DNA of 7,310 bases. Source: Anaerolineae bacterium. GTDB lineage: Bacteria; Chloroflexota; Anaerolineae; Anaerolineales; Villigracilaceae. The notes beneath the pieces are model-generated. The model was not told where the DNA came from. It did no database searches and saw only the letters and a program-made list of their open reading frames with translations. The DNA is taken from NCBI GenBank assembly GCA_003694975.1, contig RFJH01000174.1, positions 1 to 7,310 of the forward strand. Direction: 5' to 3'. The number at the start of each line of letters is the position of its first letter. Position 1 is the first letter of the stretch. Positions 1 to 7,310 of the stretch are shown in pieces. Made by a program: the position numbers and the translations under genes.

Positions 1-1092
1 GACCGCCTGCACGGCGGTTGGGTGGTCGCCAAGCACCCGCCAGCCCAAACCCTGGAGCCGCTGGAGATCTTGCCGGGTGGCCATCCATTGCCGGACGAGG
101 GCAGTCTGCGCGCCGGTGGGCGCGTCCTGGCCGCTCTAAACGACCTGGGCGAGCGCGACCTCCTCGTTTGCCTGATTTCCGGCGGCGGTTCGGCTCTGCT
201 GACCGCGCCTCATCCCCCTCTCTCCCTATCCGACCTGCAAGCCCTGACCGAAGCCCTGCTGACCGTCGGCGCGACGATCACCGAGATCAACGTCCTGCGC
301 CGACACCTCGACCGCGTCAAGGGCGGCGGACTGGCGCGCGCCGCCTTCCCGGCGCGGACCGTGAGCCTGATCCTCTCCGACGTCGTCGGTGACCCGCTGG
401 AGGCCATCGCCTCCGGCCCGACCGCTCCCGACCCCTCCACGCGTGACGAGGCGCTCGCCGTCCTGGAGCGCTACCGTCTTCGGGAACGCCTCCCGGCCTC
501 CGTCCTCGCCACCCTCGAAGGCGCGCCCGAGACCCCGAAGCCAGAGGATCCGCTCTTCGACCGTGTGCAGAACCTCCTCATCGGCAGCAACGCCCTCGCG
601 GCGCGCGCCGCGCGCACACAGGCGCAGGAGGAAGGTTTCCGCGCTTCCCTGCTCACCACCCGACTTCAAGGCGAGGCCTCCGTGGTGGGGGGCGTGCTGG
701 CGGCCATTCTGCGCCAGATGGCGGAGAGCGGCGAACCCCTCCCGCGCCCGGCCTGCCTGATCGCCGGCGGCGAGACCACCGTCACCGTGCGCGGGGACGG
801 CCTCGGTGGGCGCAATCAGGAACTCGCCCTGGCCGCCGTCTCCGTCCTGGACGGTCTGCGCGATGTGATGCTGATCACTCTGGCAACCGACGGCGAGGAC
901 GGCCCGACCGACGCCGCAGGCGCCGTAGTCACCGGCGAGACGCGCGCCCGCGCCGCCGCCCTCGGCCTGGACGCGGACGATCACCTGCGTCGCAACGACG
1001 CCTACCATTTCTTCGCCGCCCTCGATGATCTCCTCAAACCCGGTCCCACCGGAACAAACGTCAACGATCTCTCGTTTCTCTTTACCTTCTAA
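1..1092 (+). CDS. Glycerate 2-kinase (MOFRL family), 5'-truncated
   Basis: This enzyme phosphorylates D-glycerate with ATP to give 2-phosphoglycerate, which enters glycolysis/gluconeogenesis in the cytoplasm. The reading frame is open from base 1, so the true start lies upstream; 363 codons are visible. By comparison with family members of roughly 400-450 residues, perhaps 50-90 N-terminal residues are missing, including the early nucleotide-binding segment. Visible family signatures in order are GGHPLPDEGS, the glycine-rich SGGGSALL, the stretch INVLRRHLDRVKGGGLA, then LILSDVVGDPLEAIASGPT. The C-terminal MOFRL part shows GGETTVTVRGDGLGGRNQE, TDGEDGPTDAAGA and the terminal GPTGTNVNDLSFLF. The gene ends 6 nt before the reductase gene, whose product makes its substrate, so the two are almost certainly co-transcribed. 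It is not a GlxK/GarK-type glycerate kinase, which belongs to an unrelated fold. Family assignment is firm; the in vivo pathway is inferred. Confidence 0.93.
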   Translation, partial: DRLHGGWVVAKHPPAQTLEPLEILPGGHPLPDEGSLRAGGRVLAALNDLGERDLLVCLISGGGSALLTAPHPPLSLSDLQALTEALLTVGATITEINVLRRHLDRVKGGGLARAAFPARTVSLILSDVVGDPLEAIASGPTAPDPSTRDEALAVLERYRLRERLPASVLATLEGAPETPKPEDPLFDRVQNLLIGSNALAARAARTQAQEEGFRASLLTTRLQGEASVVGGVLAAILRQMAESGEPLPRPACLIAGGETTVTVRGDGLGGRNQELALAAVSVLDGLRDVMLITLATDGEDGPTDAAGAVVTGETRARAAALGLDADDHLRRNDAYHFFAALDDLLKPGPTGTNVNDLSFLFTF

Positions 1093-1098
1093 TCGCCT

Positions 1099-2076
1099 AT
1101 GTCCCTTGTTCTCCTGACCCACCCCCTCCCTGAAGACTGGATTGCCTCCCTTCGCGGCCGCGTGGAATTGCTCATCGGCCCGGAGAGCCCCGTTGGTTTC
1201 TCGCCCGAACTCCTGGAGCGCCTGCCCGAAGCGGAGGGTCTCCTCACCCTGCTCACCGACCGTGTGGACGAGGCCCTCCTCGCCCGCGCGCCGCGCCTGC
1301 GCGTCGTGAGCAACATGGCCGTTGGCGTAGATAACGTAGACGTGGCCGCCTGCACGCGGCGCGGCATTCCGGTCGGGAACACGCCGGGCGTGTTGGCCGA
1401 CGCCACCGCCGATCTCACCCTCGCCCTGCTCCTCGCCGCCGCACGCGGCATCTTCCAGGCCGCCGCGGACGCGCGTCAGGGGCGCTGGACAACCTGGTCC
1501 CCCACCGGCTGGCTCGGCGCGGACCTGGCGGGCGCGGTGGTGGGGATCGTCGGCATGGGGCAGATCGGGCGCGCCGTGGCGAGACGAGTGCACGGGTTCG
1601 GCGCGCGAATCGTCTATGTCAACCCCTCCCCGCGTCCACAGGTCGAAGCGGTGCTGGGGGCGGAGCGCGTCCCATTAGAGCGCTTATTGCGGGAGAGCGA
1701 TTTCGTTACGTTGCACTGTCCCCTCAATGCAGAGACGCGTCACCTGATCGATGCAGACGCGCTCCGCGCCATGAAGCCGACCGCTGTCCTGGTCAACGCG
1801 GCGCGCGGAGCAGTGGTGGATACCACGGCTCTCGTGCAGGCCTTACGCGAGAGGTGGATCGCCGCCGCGGCGCTCGATGTCACCGATCCGGAGCCGCTGC
1901 CACCGGAGCATCCTCTCTATCACCTGCCAAACTGCCTCATCACGCCACACATCGGTTCAGCCACACATGGCACGCGCCGACGCATGGCCGAGATCGCCTG
2001 CGAGAACCTCCTGGCCGGGCTGGAGGGGCGCCGGCTGCCACATTGCGTCAATCCAGAAGTGTACGACGAGGGATAA
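1099..2076 (+). CDS. D-glycerate dehydrogenase / hydroxypyruvate-glyoxylate reductase
   Basis: A 325-aa member of the D-isomer-specific 2-hydroxyacid dehydrogenase family, of the usual length for glyoxylate/hydroxypyruvate reductases and without a C-terminal ACT domain. It should reduce hydroxypyruvate to D-glycerate and glyoxylate to glycolate. The substrate loop is SNMAVGVDNVD (71-81), the Rossmann motif is G152-M-G154-QI-G157, and the catalytic triad is R236 (NAARGAVVD), E265 (DVTDPEP) and H284 (TPHIGSATHG). The end of the second Rossmann strand (173-179, YVNPSPR) has Asn rather than the Asp typical of NAD-dependent members, and a nearby Ser and Arg, which favours NADPH; this is inference. 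The start at 1099 fits the family N terminus (MSLVLLTHPLPEDW). No Shine-Dalgarno is visible, so translation may be coupled to the kinase gene 6 nt upstream or initiate leaderlessly. 3-phosphoglycerate dehydrogenase is less likely given the neighbouring glycerate kinase. Confidence 0.92.
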   Translation: MSLVLLTHPLPEDWIASLRGRVELLIGPESPVGFSPELLERLPEAEGLLTLLTDRVDEALLARAPRLRVVSNMAVGVDNVDVAACTRRGIPVGNTPGVLADATADLTLALLLAAARGIFQAAADARQGRWTTWSPTGWLGADLAGAVVGIVGMGQIGRAVARRVHGFGARIVYVNPSPRPQVEAVLGAERVPLERLLRESDFVTLHCPLNAETRHLIDADALRAMKPTAVLVNAARGAVVDTTALVQALRERWIAAAALDVTDPEPLPPEHPLYHLPNCLITPHIGSATHGTRRRMAEIACENLLAGLEGRRLPHCVNPEVYDEG

Positions 2077-2106
2077 ATCCCCTTCGCGAGCAACCCACAG
2101 TCGGGC

Positions 2107-2123
2107 AAAGGAACCTGTCCTTT
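2107..2123. terminator. Small hairpin between convergent genes, weak terminator candidate
   Basis: AAAGGA (2107-2112) and TCCTTT (2118-2123) form a perfect 6-bp stem around a 5-nt loop, at the junction of the converging reductase and zinc-ribbon genes. The outer A/T pairs give a short T run on either strand, but no extended U tract follows and the stem is weak. It could serve as a bidirectional end signal. Nothing else in the 46-nt gap looks like a terminator. Confidence 0.25.
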
Positions 2124-2707
2124 CACACTTCCTTCCCGCAATTCGGACAGGTAGTCTCCCCGCGCAGCAGGAGGAACCCGCAGTGGGGGCAGGTGCGGGG
2201 CTGCACATCGCCCAGCGGCGCGCCGCAAGCCAGGCAGGTCGCCTCACCGACCGGATTGGCGACTCCGCAATACTCGCAAGTCGTGCGCGCCAGGCGCTCG
2301 GAGAGTTGGTGCGAGGCGCCTGCGGCACGGGCACTCTGGTCAATGACCTGCCAGACTTTCTCGCTCAATTGCAGGCTCTCGATGTCCTGGGCCAGATCGT
2401 CCAGGCGTCCCAGCAGGCTGAAGGGGTTGCGCAGGGCGGCAAGGGCCGTCACGCCCAGGCTGGCCGCCACACCCAGCCAGGCCTGCTTTCCAATCTGGAC
2501 CATCACCCCATCCCCGGTCTTCTGGATGTTGACCGTCAGGGCCGTCTGACCGCCTGCGGTCGCCCCCGGGCGCGTGGCAATCTGCACCACCATGTTCTCG
2601 CCATCCCCCAACGCCTGGGCGCGCAGGTTACCGCGATGAAACTCCGCGATCAGCGCGCGGGCGATGTCCTCCGGATCGATATTGCCGTGATACACTCTGC
2701 GTTCCAT
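2123..2707 (-). CDS. Uncharacterised protein with C-terminal double zinc ribbon
   Basis: A 194-aa protein. Residues 1-75 form a mixed alpha/beta region (MERRVYHGNIDPEDIARALIAEF onset, then strand-like VVQIATR and ALTVNIQK). A short Ala/Gly/Leu-rich hydrophobic stretch at 76-92 is too weak to call a transmembrane helix with confidence. A helical, charged region follows at 94-141 (LGRLDDLAQDIESL). Two tandem zinc ribbons end the protein: C144/C147-C158/C161 and C173/C176-C187/C190, both with CxxC-x10-CxxC spacing. Such double ribbons usually bind structural zinc and mediate protein or nucleic-acid contacts; I do not recognise the N-terminal domain. The gene is transcribed divergently from the SH3b gene. 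No Shine-Dalgarno precedes the ATG, and a TATAAT hexamer ends 7 nt before it, which points to a leaderless mRNA. The gene is clearly real (consistent coding, zinc motifs), but its function is unknown. Confidence 0.85.
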   Translation of the reverse strand: MERRVYHGNIDPEDIARALIAEFHRGNLRAQALGDGENMVVQIATRPGATAGGQTALTVNIQKTGDGVMVQIGKQAWLGVAASLGVTALAALRNPFSLLGRLDDLAQDIESLQLSEKVWQVIDQSARAAGASHQLSERLARTTCEYCGVANPVGEATCLACGAPLGDVQPRTCPHCGFLLLRGETTCPNCGKEV

Positions 2708-2713
2708 GTTTTG

Positions 2714-2723
2714 GATTATAATC
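2714..2723. promoter_or_regulatory. Symmetric bidirectional -10 element
   Basis: GATTATAATC is a perfect 10-bp palindrome and reads TATAAT on the plus strand at 2717-2722 and on the minus strand at 2720-2715. It is the only AT-rich -10 match in the gap between the divergent zinc-ribbon and SH3b genes. On the minus strand the hexamer ends 7 nt before the ATG at 2707, implying transcription starts at or next to the start codon. On the plus strand the expected start near 2728-2730 would give a leader of about 32 nt. No convincing -35 hexamer is visible for either direction. Confidence 0.6.
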
Positions 2724-2742
2724 GCCTTTGTCCATTTTTATG

Positions 2743-2750
2743 AAAGAGGT
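2743..2750 (+). promoter_or_regulatory. Ribosome binding site of the SH3b gene
   Basis: AAAGAGGT, followed by G, differs from the full anti-Shine-Dalgarno complement AAAGGAGGTG by one missing G. It ends 10 nt before the ATG at 2761. This site decides the start: the in-frame upstream TTG (2728) and ATG (2740) lie upstream of it or touch it, and they have no Shine-Dalgarno of their own. Confidence 0.7.
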
Positions 2751-2760
2751 GTGGAATCCC

Positions 2761-3384
2761 ATGCGCTTTACGCGGTCGAAGCCTCTGCTATGGCTGATCC
2801 TCCTTCTCGGCATAGCAGGGCTGATGTTCGGTGCACCCGTCTCGGTCGTGGTTCAGGCCCAGCAGCCGACCGGTTCGATCCCTACGGTGACCAGCACGCC
2901 CCTCGGACCCTATATCATCGTCAACCTGGATCAGGACCAGATCAACGTCCGCGCCGGGCCGAGCACGTACCTGTACCCTCCCATCGGCGTCTTGTTGGGC
3001 GGCCAACGCGCGCCCGCGCTGGGACGCTCGCCGGGAGGAGACTGGATTCAAATCCAATACCCCGGCGTGCCCGGCTCGGTCGGCTGGGTATATGCTCCCC
3101 TGGTCTCGCTTTCGCCGGGGGCGAACCTGCCCATCGTCGAACCGCCGCCCACCCCGACCCCCATCGCCACGCCGACCATTGACCCGACTCTGGCCGCGGC
3201 CTTCATCGCCCCCGCGACGCCGACCCGCCTGCCGACCTTCACCCCGCCGCCGCCGTTGGAAATCCCCACCTTCACGCAAACAGTTGAAAGCAGGGCAGGC
3301 CGCGTGCCGATGGGATTGGTCATCTTTGGTCTGGGTTTCCTGGGCCTGTTTGGGATGTTTATCTCGCTACTACGAGGCCGGTGA
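2761..3384 (+). CDS. Exported SH3b-domain protein with Pro/Thr stalk and C-terminal membrane anchor
   Basis: A 207-aa envelope protein. Residues 1-33 are a classic signal peptide: basic MRFTRSK, hydrophobic core 9-24, and a V-Q-A site before QQ. Residues about 48-117 form a bacterial SH3 domain, with the hallmark INVRAGPS (61-68), then DWIQIQYP and GWVYAPLVSL. A Pro/Thr-rich linker at 125-172 is the likely extracellular stalk. A single hydrophobic helix at 182-204 is followed by RGR, giving an inside-facing positive tail. SH3b domains often bind peptidoglycan peptides, so a cell-wall-contact or sensing role is plausible but unproven; no catalytic domain is present. The ATG at 2761 is chosen because of the strong Shine-Dalgarno site and the ideal signal-peptide start; an in-frame TTG at 2728 would add 11 residues. 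This architecture is common in Chloroflexota. The partner and ligand are unknown. Confidence 0.85.
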   Translation: MRFTRSKPLLWLILLLGIAGLMFGAPVSVVVQAQQPTGSIPTVTSTPLGPYIIVNLDQDQINVRAGPSTYLYPPIGVLLGGQRAPALGRSPGGDWIQIQYPGVPGSVGWVYAPLVSLSPGANLPIVEPPPTPTPIATPTIDPTLAAAFIAPATPTRLPTFTPPPPLEIPTFTQTVESRAGRVPMGLVIFGLGFLGLFGMFISLLRGR

Positions 3385-3423
3385 TATCCCTGGGAACAAA
3401 AATGGCCGGCCCCGATATCTACC
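3380..3423 (+). other. Inverted repeat between SH3b and ferritin genes
   Basis: GGTGATATC (3380-3388) can pair with GATATC-T-ACC (3414-3423), giving a 9-bp stem with one bulged T and a 25-nt loop. The loop itself contains the palindrome GGCCGGCC (3404-3411). The repeat overlaps the SH3b stop codon and ends 7 nt before the ferritin Shine-Dalgarno. It lacks a T tract, so it is a poor intrinsic terminator. It could be an operator or mRNA structure affecting ferritin; chance is also possible. It does not match a Fur or DtxR box that I can recognise. Confidence 0.3.
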
Positions 3424-3430
3424 ACCAACA

Positions 3431-3435
3431 AGGAG
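3431..3435 (+). promoter_or_regulatory. Ribosome binding site of the ferritin gene
   Basis: AGGAG lies 7 nt before the ATG at 3443, a standard Shine-Dalgarno spacing. It fixes the ferritin start and rules out the long upstream in-frame extension that overlaps the SH3b gene. Confidence 0.8.
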
Positions 3436-3442
3436 AATACCT

Positions 3443-3973
3443 ATGCTCAGCAAGACACTCGAAAAAGCACTCAACGACCAGATCCAACGCGAACTGGCAT
3501 CCGCTTACCTTTACCTGTCCATGGTCGCCTACTTCGAGGAACAAAACCTGCCCGGCTTCGCACGGTGGATGCGTGTCCAGTTCCACGAAGAACAGTTCCA
3601 TGCCTTCAAAATCTTTGATTTCGTCCTCGAGCGTGGGGGCACAGTCACACTTCAGGCCATCGAAGCACCGCCCTCGGACTTCCAATCACCGGTTGATGTT
3701 TTTGAACGCACGCTGGCCCATGAACAAAAAGTCACTGCATACATCAACGACCTGTACGCGCTGGCCGTGAAAGAGAACGACTATGCCAGCCAGGTCTTCC
3801 TGCAATGGTTCATTGATGAGCAAGTGGAAGAAGAAAAGAACGCCGCCGACATCCTCGCCAACCTCCGCATGATTGAGGGCAGCCCGCAAGCCCTGTTCAT
3901 GCTGGATCGCGAACTGGGCACCCGCACTCTGCCCCCTGAAGCCACACCCATGCAAACCGAGGCCGAAGCCTGA
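3443..3973 (+). CDS. ftnA: Non-heme ferritin (FtnA type)
   Basis: A 176-aa ferritin that should assemble into a 24-subunit cytoplasmic shell, oxidise Fe(II) and store it as a ferric mineral. Ferroxidase ligands match E. coli FtnA residue for residue: E17, E50, H53, E94, Q127 and E130, with E49, E126 and E129 for the third iron site, and the conserved Y24 and W122. The Met found at the heme-binding position of bacterioferritin (MxxH context) is not evident. Family members are about 165-175 aa, and the last ~25 residues (TRTLPPEATPMQTEAEA) form a Pro/Glu-rich tail beyond the helical core. The start is fixed by AGGAG 7 nt upstream. No clear promoter lies in the 58-nt gap after the SH3b gene, so read-through is possible. 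Hand-counted GC over 3481-3900 is 228/420 (54%), lower than the sampled neighbouring genes. The assignment is very secure. Confidence 0.95.
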   Translation: MLSKTLEKALNDQIQRELASAYLYLSMVAYFEEQNLPGFARWMRVQFHEEQFHAFKIFDFVLERGGTVTLQAIEAPPSDFQSPVDVFERTLAHEQKVTAYINDLYALAVKENDYASQVFLQWFIDEQVEEEKNAADILANLRMIEGSPQALFMLDRELGTRTLPPEATPMQTEAEA

Positions 3974-4028
3974 GGCATCACCAACCGCGCTCCGCTCCAG
4001 GAACGAGCACCTCAACTTCCTTCCCACG

Positions 4029-6140
<2,112 letters not shown>

Positions 6141-6146
6141 TACAAT
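6141..6146 (+). promoter_or_regulatory. -10-like hexamer for a leaderless sbcD start
   Basis: TACAAT ends 6 nt before the ATG at 6153, immediately after the preceding stop codon, and no Shine-Dalgarno is present. This spacing would put the transcription start at or next to the A of the ATG. No -35 hexamer is recognisable upstream. It may be an internal promoter that lets sbcD be expressed separately from the yyaL-like gene. Confidence 0.45.
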
Positions 6147-6152
6147 CGGCTC

Positions 6153-7310
6153 ATGCGCATCCTCCATTTCGCCGATGCCCATATTGACATGGCCAACTAT
6201 GGCCGCCGCGACCCGCAAAGCGGCCTCCCGCTGCGGGTGCTCGATTTTCTCAAGTCGCTGGACAGGATTGTGGATACCGCCATCGAGGAGCGGGTGGACC
6301 TGGTGCTCTTCGCCGGGGACGCCTACAAAGACCGCACCCCCGCACCCACCTTCCAGCGAGAATGGGGGAAACGCATCATGCGCCTCTCCGAAGCCGGCAT
6401 CCCTACACTGCTCCTGGTCGGCAACCACGACCTCTCGCCGGCCATCGGGCGCGCCCACGCCATCCAGGAATTCGATACCCTGCGCGTTCCCCACGTGCGC
6501 GTCCTGGCAAGGCCGCAGTTCCTCACGCCCGACGACCTCGGCTTGCCTCTCCAGGTCATCGCCCTGCCGTGGATTTCGCGCTCCGGCCTGATAGCCACCC
6601 TCGATATCAGCGCTTCGGACCCCGCCGAGGTCTACGCACGCATGGAAGAGCGTATCACGGAGATCGTCCAGGCCTGGTTGGAAGAAGCCGATCCATCCCT
6701 GCCCCTTGTCCTGACCGCGCACGCCTCGGTCCAGGGGGCAACCTACGGTTCAGAGCGCACGGTCATGCTGGGCAACGACCTGGTGCTTCCCGGCGCTCTG
6801 CTGCGCGACCCACGTCTGGATTACGTTGCCCTGGGACACATCCACAAAGCCCAAAACCTGACCGCCGATGAAAAGCGTAGTCCGCAAGACCCACCGCCGG
6901 TGGTCTATCCGGGTTCGATTGAGCGAGTGGACTTCGGCGAAGCCGACGATGAGAAATTCTTTGTCATCGCCGAGGTGAAGCGCGGGGAAACGCGCCTCGA
7001 ATGGCGCAAACTGGAAGGCATCCGTCCTTTCGTAGATCGGTTCGTAAAACTGGAATCCGCCCAGAAGGTCACCGAGGCGCTTAAAGTCGCCCTGCCCGAT
7101 CCCCGAGAACTGACCGGTGCTATTGTTCGCCTGACGGTGGAATACCCCCGCCAATGGGAAGGACTGATAGACGAACCCGCCTTGCGCGCGCATCTGGAAG
7201 GGGCCTTTGAATTCCATCTCATCCGTCGCCCCCAAATGGAGACGCGCATCCGCCTCGCCACCGACCAGAGCATCGCCGCCCTCTCCCCCATCGAACTGCT
7301 TGACCTGTAC
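6153..7310 (+). CDS. sbcD: SbcD/Mre11-family DNA repair nuclease subunit, 3'-truncated
   Basis: 386 codons are visible and the frame is still open at the window end. The product is a calcineurin-like metallophosphoesterase of the SbcD/Mre11 type, which works with an SbcC/Rad50 ATPase to trim or cleave DNA ends and hairpins. Metal-binding motifs are in order: D8-A-H10, G55-D56, G90-N91-H92-D93, H190 in LTAH, and G228-H229-I-H231, followed by PGSIERVDFGE (253-263), typical of Mre11/SbcD. Residues after about 265 match the position of the capping region that contacts DNA and the partner. Length is close to the ~400 aa of E. coli SbcD, so little should be missing. Motif II reads GDAYKDRTP, with Lys where E. 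coli SbcD has Asp. The start follows the previous stop by 12 nt. An sbcC gene downstream is expected but outside the window. Confidence 0.92.
   Translation, partial: MRILHFADAHIDMANYGRRDPQSGLPLRVLDFLKSLDRIVDTAIEERVDLVLFAGDAYKDRTPAPTFQREWGKRIMRLSEAGIPTLLLVGNHDLSPAIGRAHAIQEFDTLRVPHVRVLARPQFLTPDDLGLPLQVIALPWISRSGLIATLDISASDPAEVYARMEERITEIVQAWLEEADPSLPLVLTAHASVQGATYGSERTVMLGNDLVLPGALLRDPRLDYVALGHIHKAQNLTADEKRSPQDPPPVVYPGSIERVDFGEADDEKFFVIAEVKRGETRLEWRKLEGIRPFVDRFVKLESAQKVTEALKVALPDPRELTGAIVRLTVEYPRQWEGLIDEPALRAHLEGAFEFHLIRRPQMETRIRLATDQSIAALSPIELLDLY

Noticed and set aside
226..1593. 455-aa open frame on the minus strand across the kinase and reductase genes
   Set aside because: It lies antisense to two well-supported genes, its translation is low-complexity and Gly/Ala/Glu/Arg-rich with no recognisable motif, and long antisense frames are expected in GC-rich DNA.
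1877..2743. Plus-strand 288-aa frame running from the reductase through the zinc-ribbon gene
   Set aside because: It is antisense to the zinc-ribbon gene, whose eight regularly spaced cysteines show the minus strand is the coding one.
2728..2760. TTG or ATG starts upstream of the SH3b signal peptide
   Set aside because: They add residues before an ideal signal peptide and ignore the strong Shine-Dalgarno at 2743-2750. The TTG at 2728 remains a remote possibility as a leaderless start.
3140..3265. Repetitive CCGACC/CCGCCG tract considered as a DNA repeat
   Set aside because: It is explained by Pro/Thr codons in the stalk of the SH3b protein.
3092..3442. Upstream in-frame extension of ferritin overlapping the SH3b gene
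   Set aside because: The Arg/Pro/Ser-rich extension is the SH3b linker read in another frame. The ferritin ATG at 3443 has a good Shine-Dalgarno and aligns exactly with E. coli FtnA numbering.
3873..4028. Upstream ATG extending the yyaL-like protein into ferritin
   Set aside because: The added residues are unlike the family, which starts at the NRLAHATSPYLLQHA segment encoded from 4029.

Overview
The window is about 7.3 kb of GC-rich bacterial DNA. It is densely coding, with short gaps between genes. It contains seven protein genes, the first and last cut by the window edges. No rRNA, tRNA, CRISPR array, transposase or phage gene is visible. The gene content suggests a Chloroflexota bacterium, probably Anaerolineae-like: an exported SH3b protein with a Pro/Thr-rich stalk and C-terminal anchor, a small double-zinc-ribbon protein, a DUF255/YyaL protein, and an SbcD-type nuclease with a GDAYKDRTP motif. 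This assignment is inference from protein style, not from a marker gene.

Layout. (1) Positions 1-2076, plus strand: a glycerate 2-kinase of the MOFRL family (5' end missing), then 6 nt later a D-glycerate dehydrogenase / hydroxypyruvate-glyoxylate reductase. Together they would convert hydroxypyruvate to D-glycerate to 2-phosphoglycerate. (2) Positions 2123-2707, minus strand: a 194-aa protein ending in two CxxC-x10-CxxC zinc ribbons, of unknown function. (3) Positions 2708-2760: a short divergent promoter region centred on a perfect 10-bp palindrome that reads TATAAT on both strands. (4) Positions 2761-3384, plus strand: an exported SH3b-domain protein with a C-terminal membrane segment. (5) Positions 3443-3973: a non-heme ferritin with every E. 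coli FtnA-type ferroxidase ligand at the same residue number. (6) Positions 4029-6140: a 703-aa YyaL/SPATA20-type protein, a thioredoxin-fold domain with CHWC followed by an alpha/alpha-barrel-like region. It carries an in-frame Ser/Pro/Gly-rich insert that looks like a captured palindromic repeat. (7) Position 6153 to the window end: an SbcD/Mre11-type nuclease subunit, truncated at the 3' edge.

The first two genes clearly form one pathway unit. The plus-strand genes from the SH3b protein to sbcD are co-directional but functionally mixed (envelope, iron storage, redox/unknown, DNA repair). A -10-like hexamer just before the sbcD start suggests that gene can be transcribed on its own. The regulatory pattern is the most interesting feature: several starts lack a Shine-Dalgarno sequence and have a TAYAAT-like hexamer only 5-7 nt upstream, as expected for leaderless mRNAs. 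The SH3b and ferritin genes instead have good Shine-Dalgarno sites. I saw no clearly new multi-gene system. The best candidates for novelty are the uncharacterised zinc-ribbon protein and the in-frame repeat insertion.
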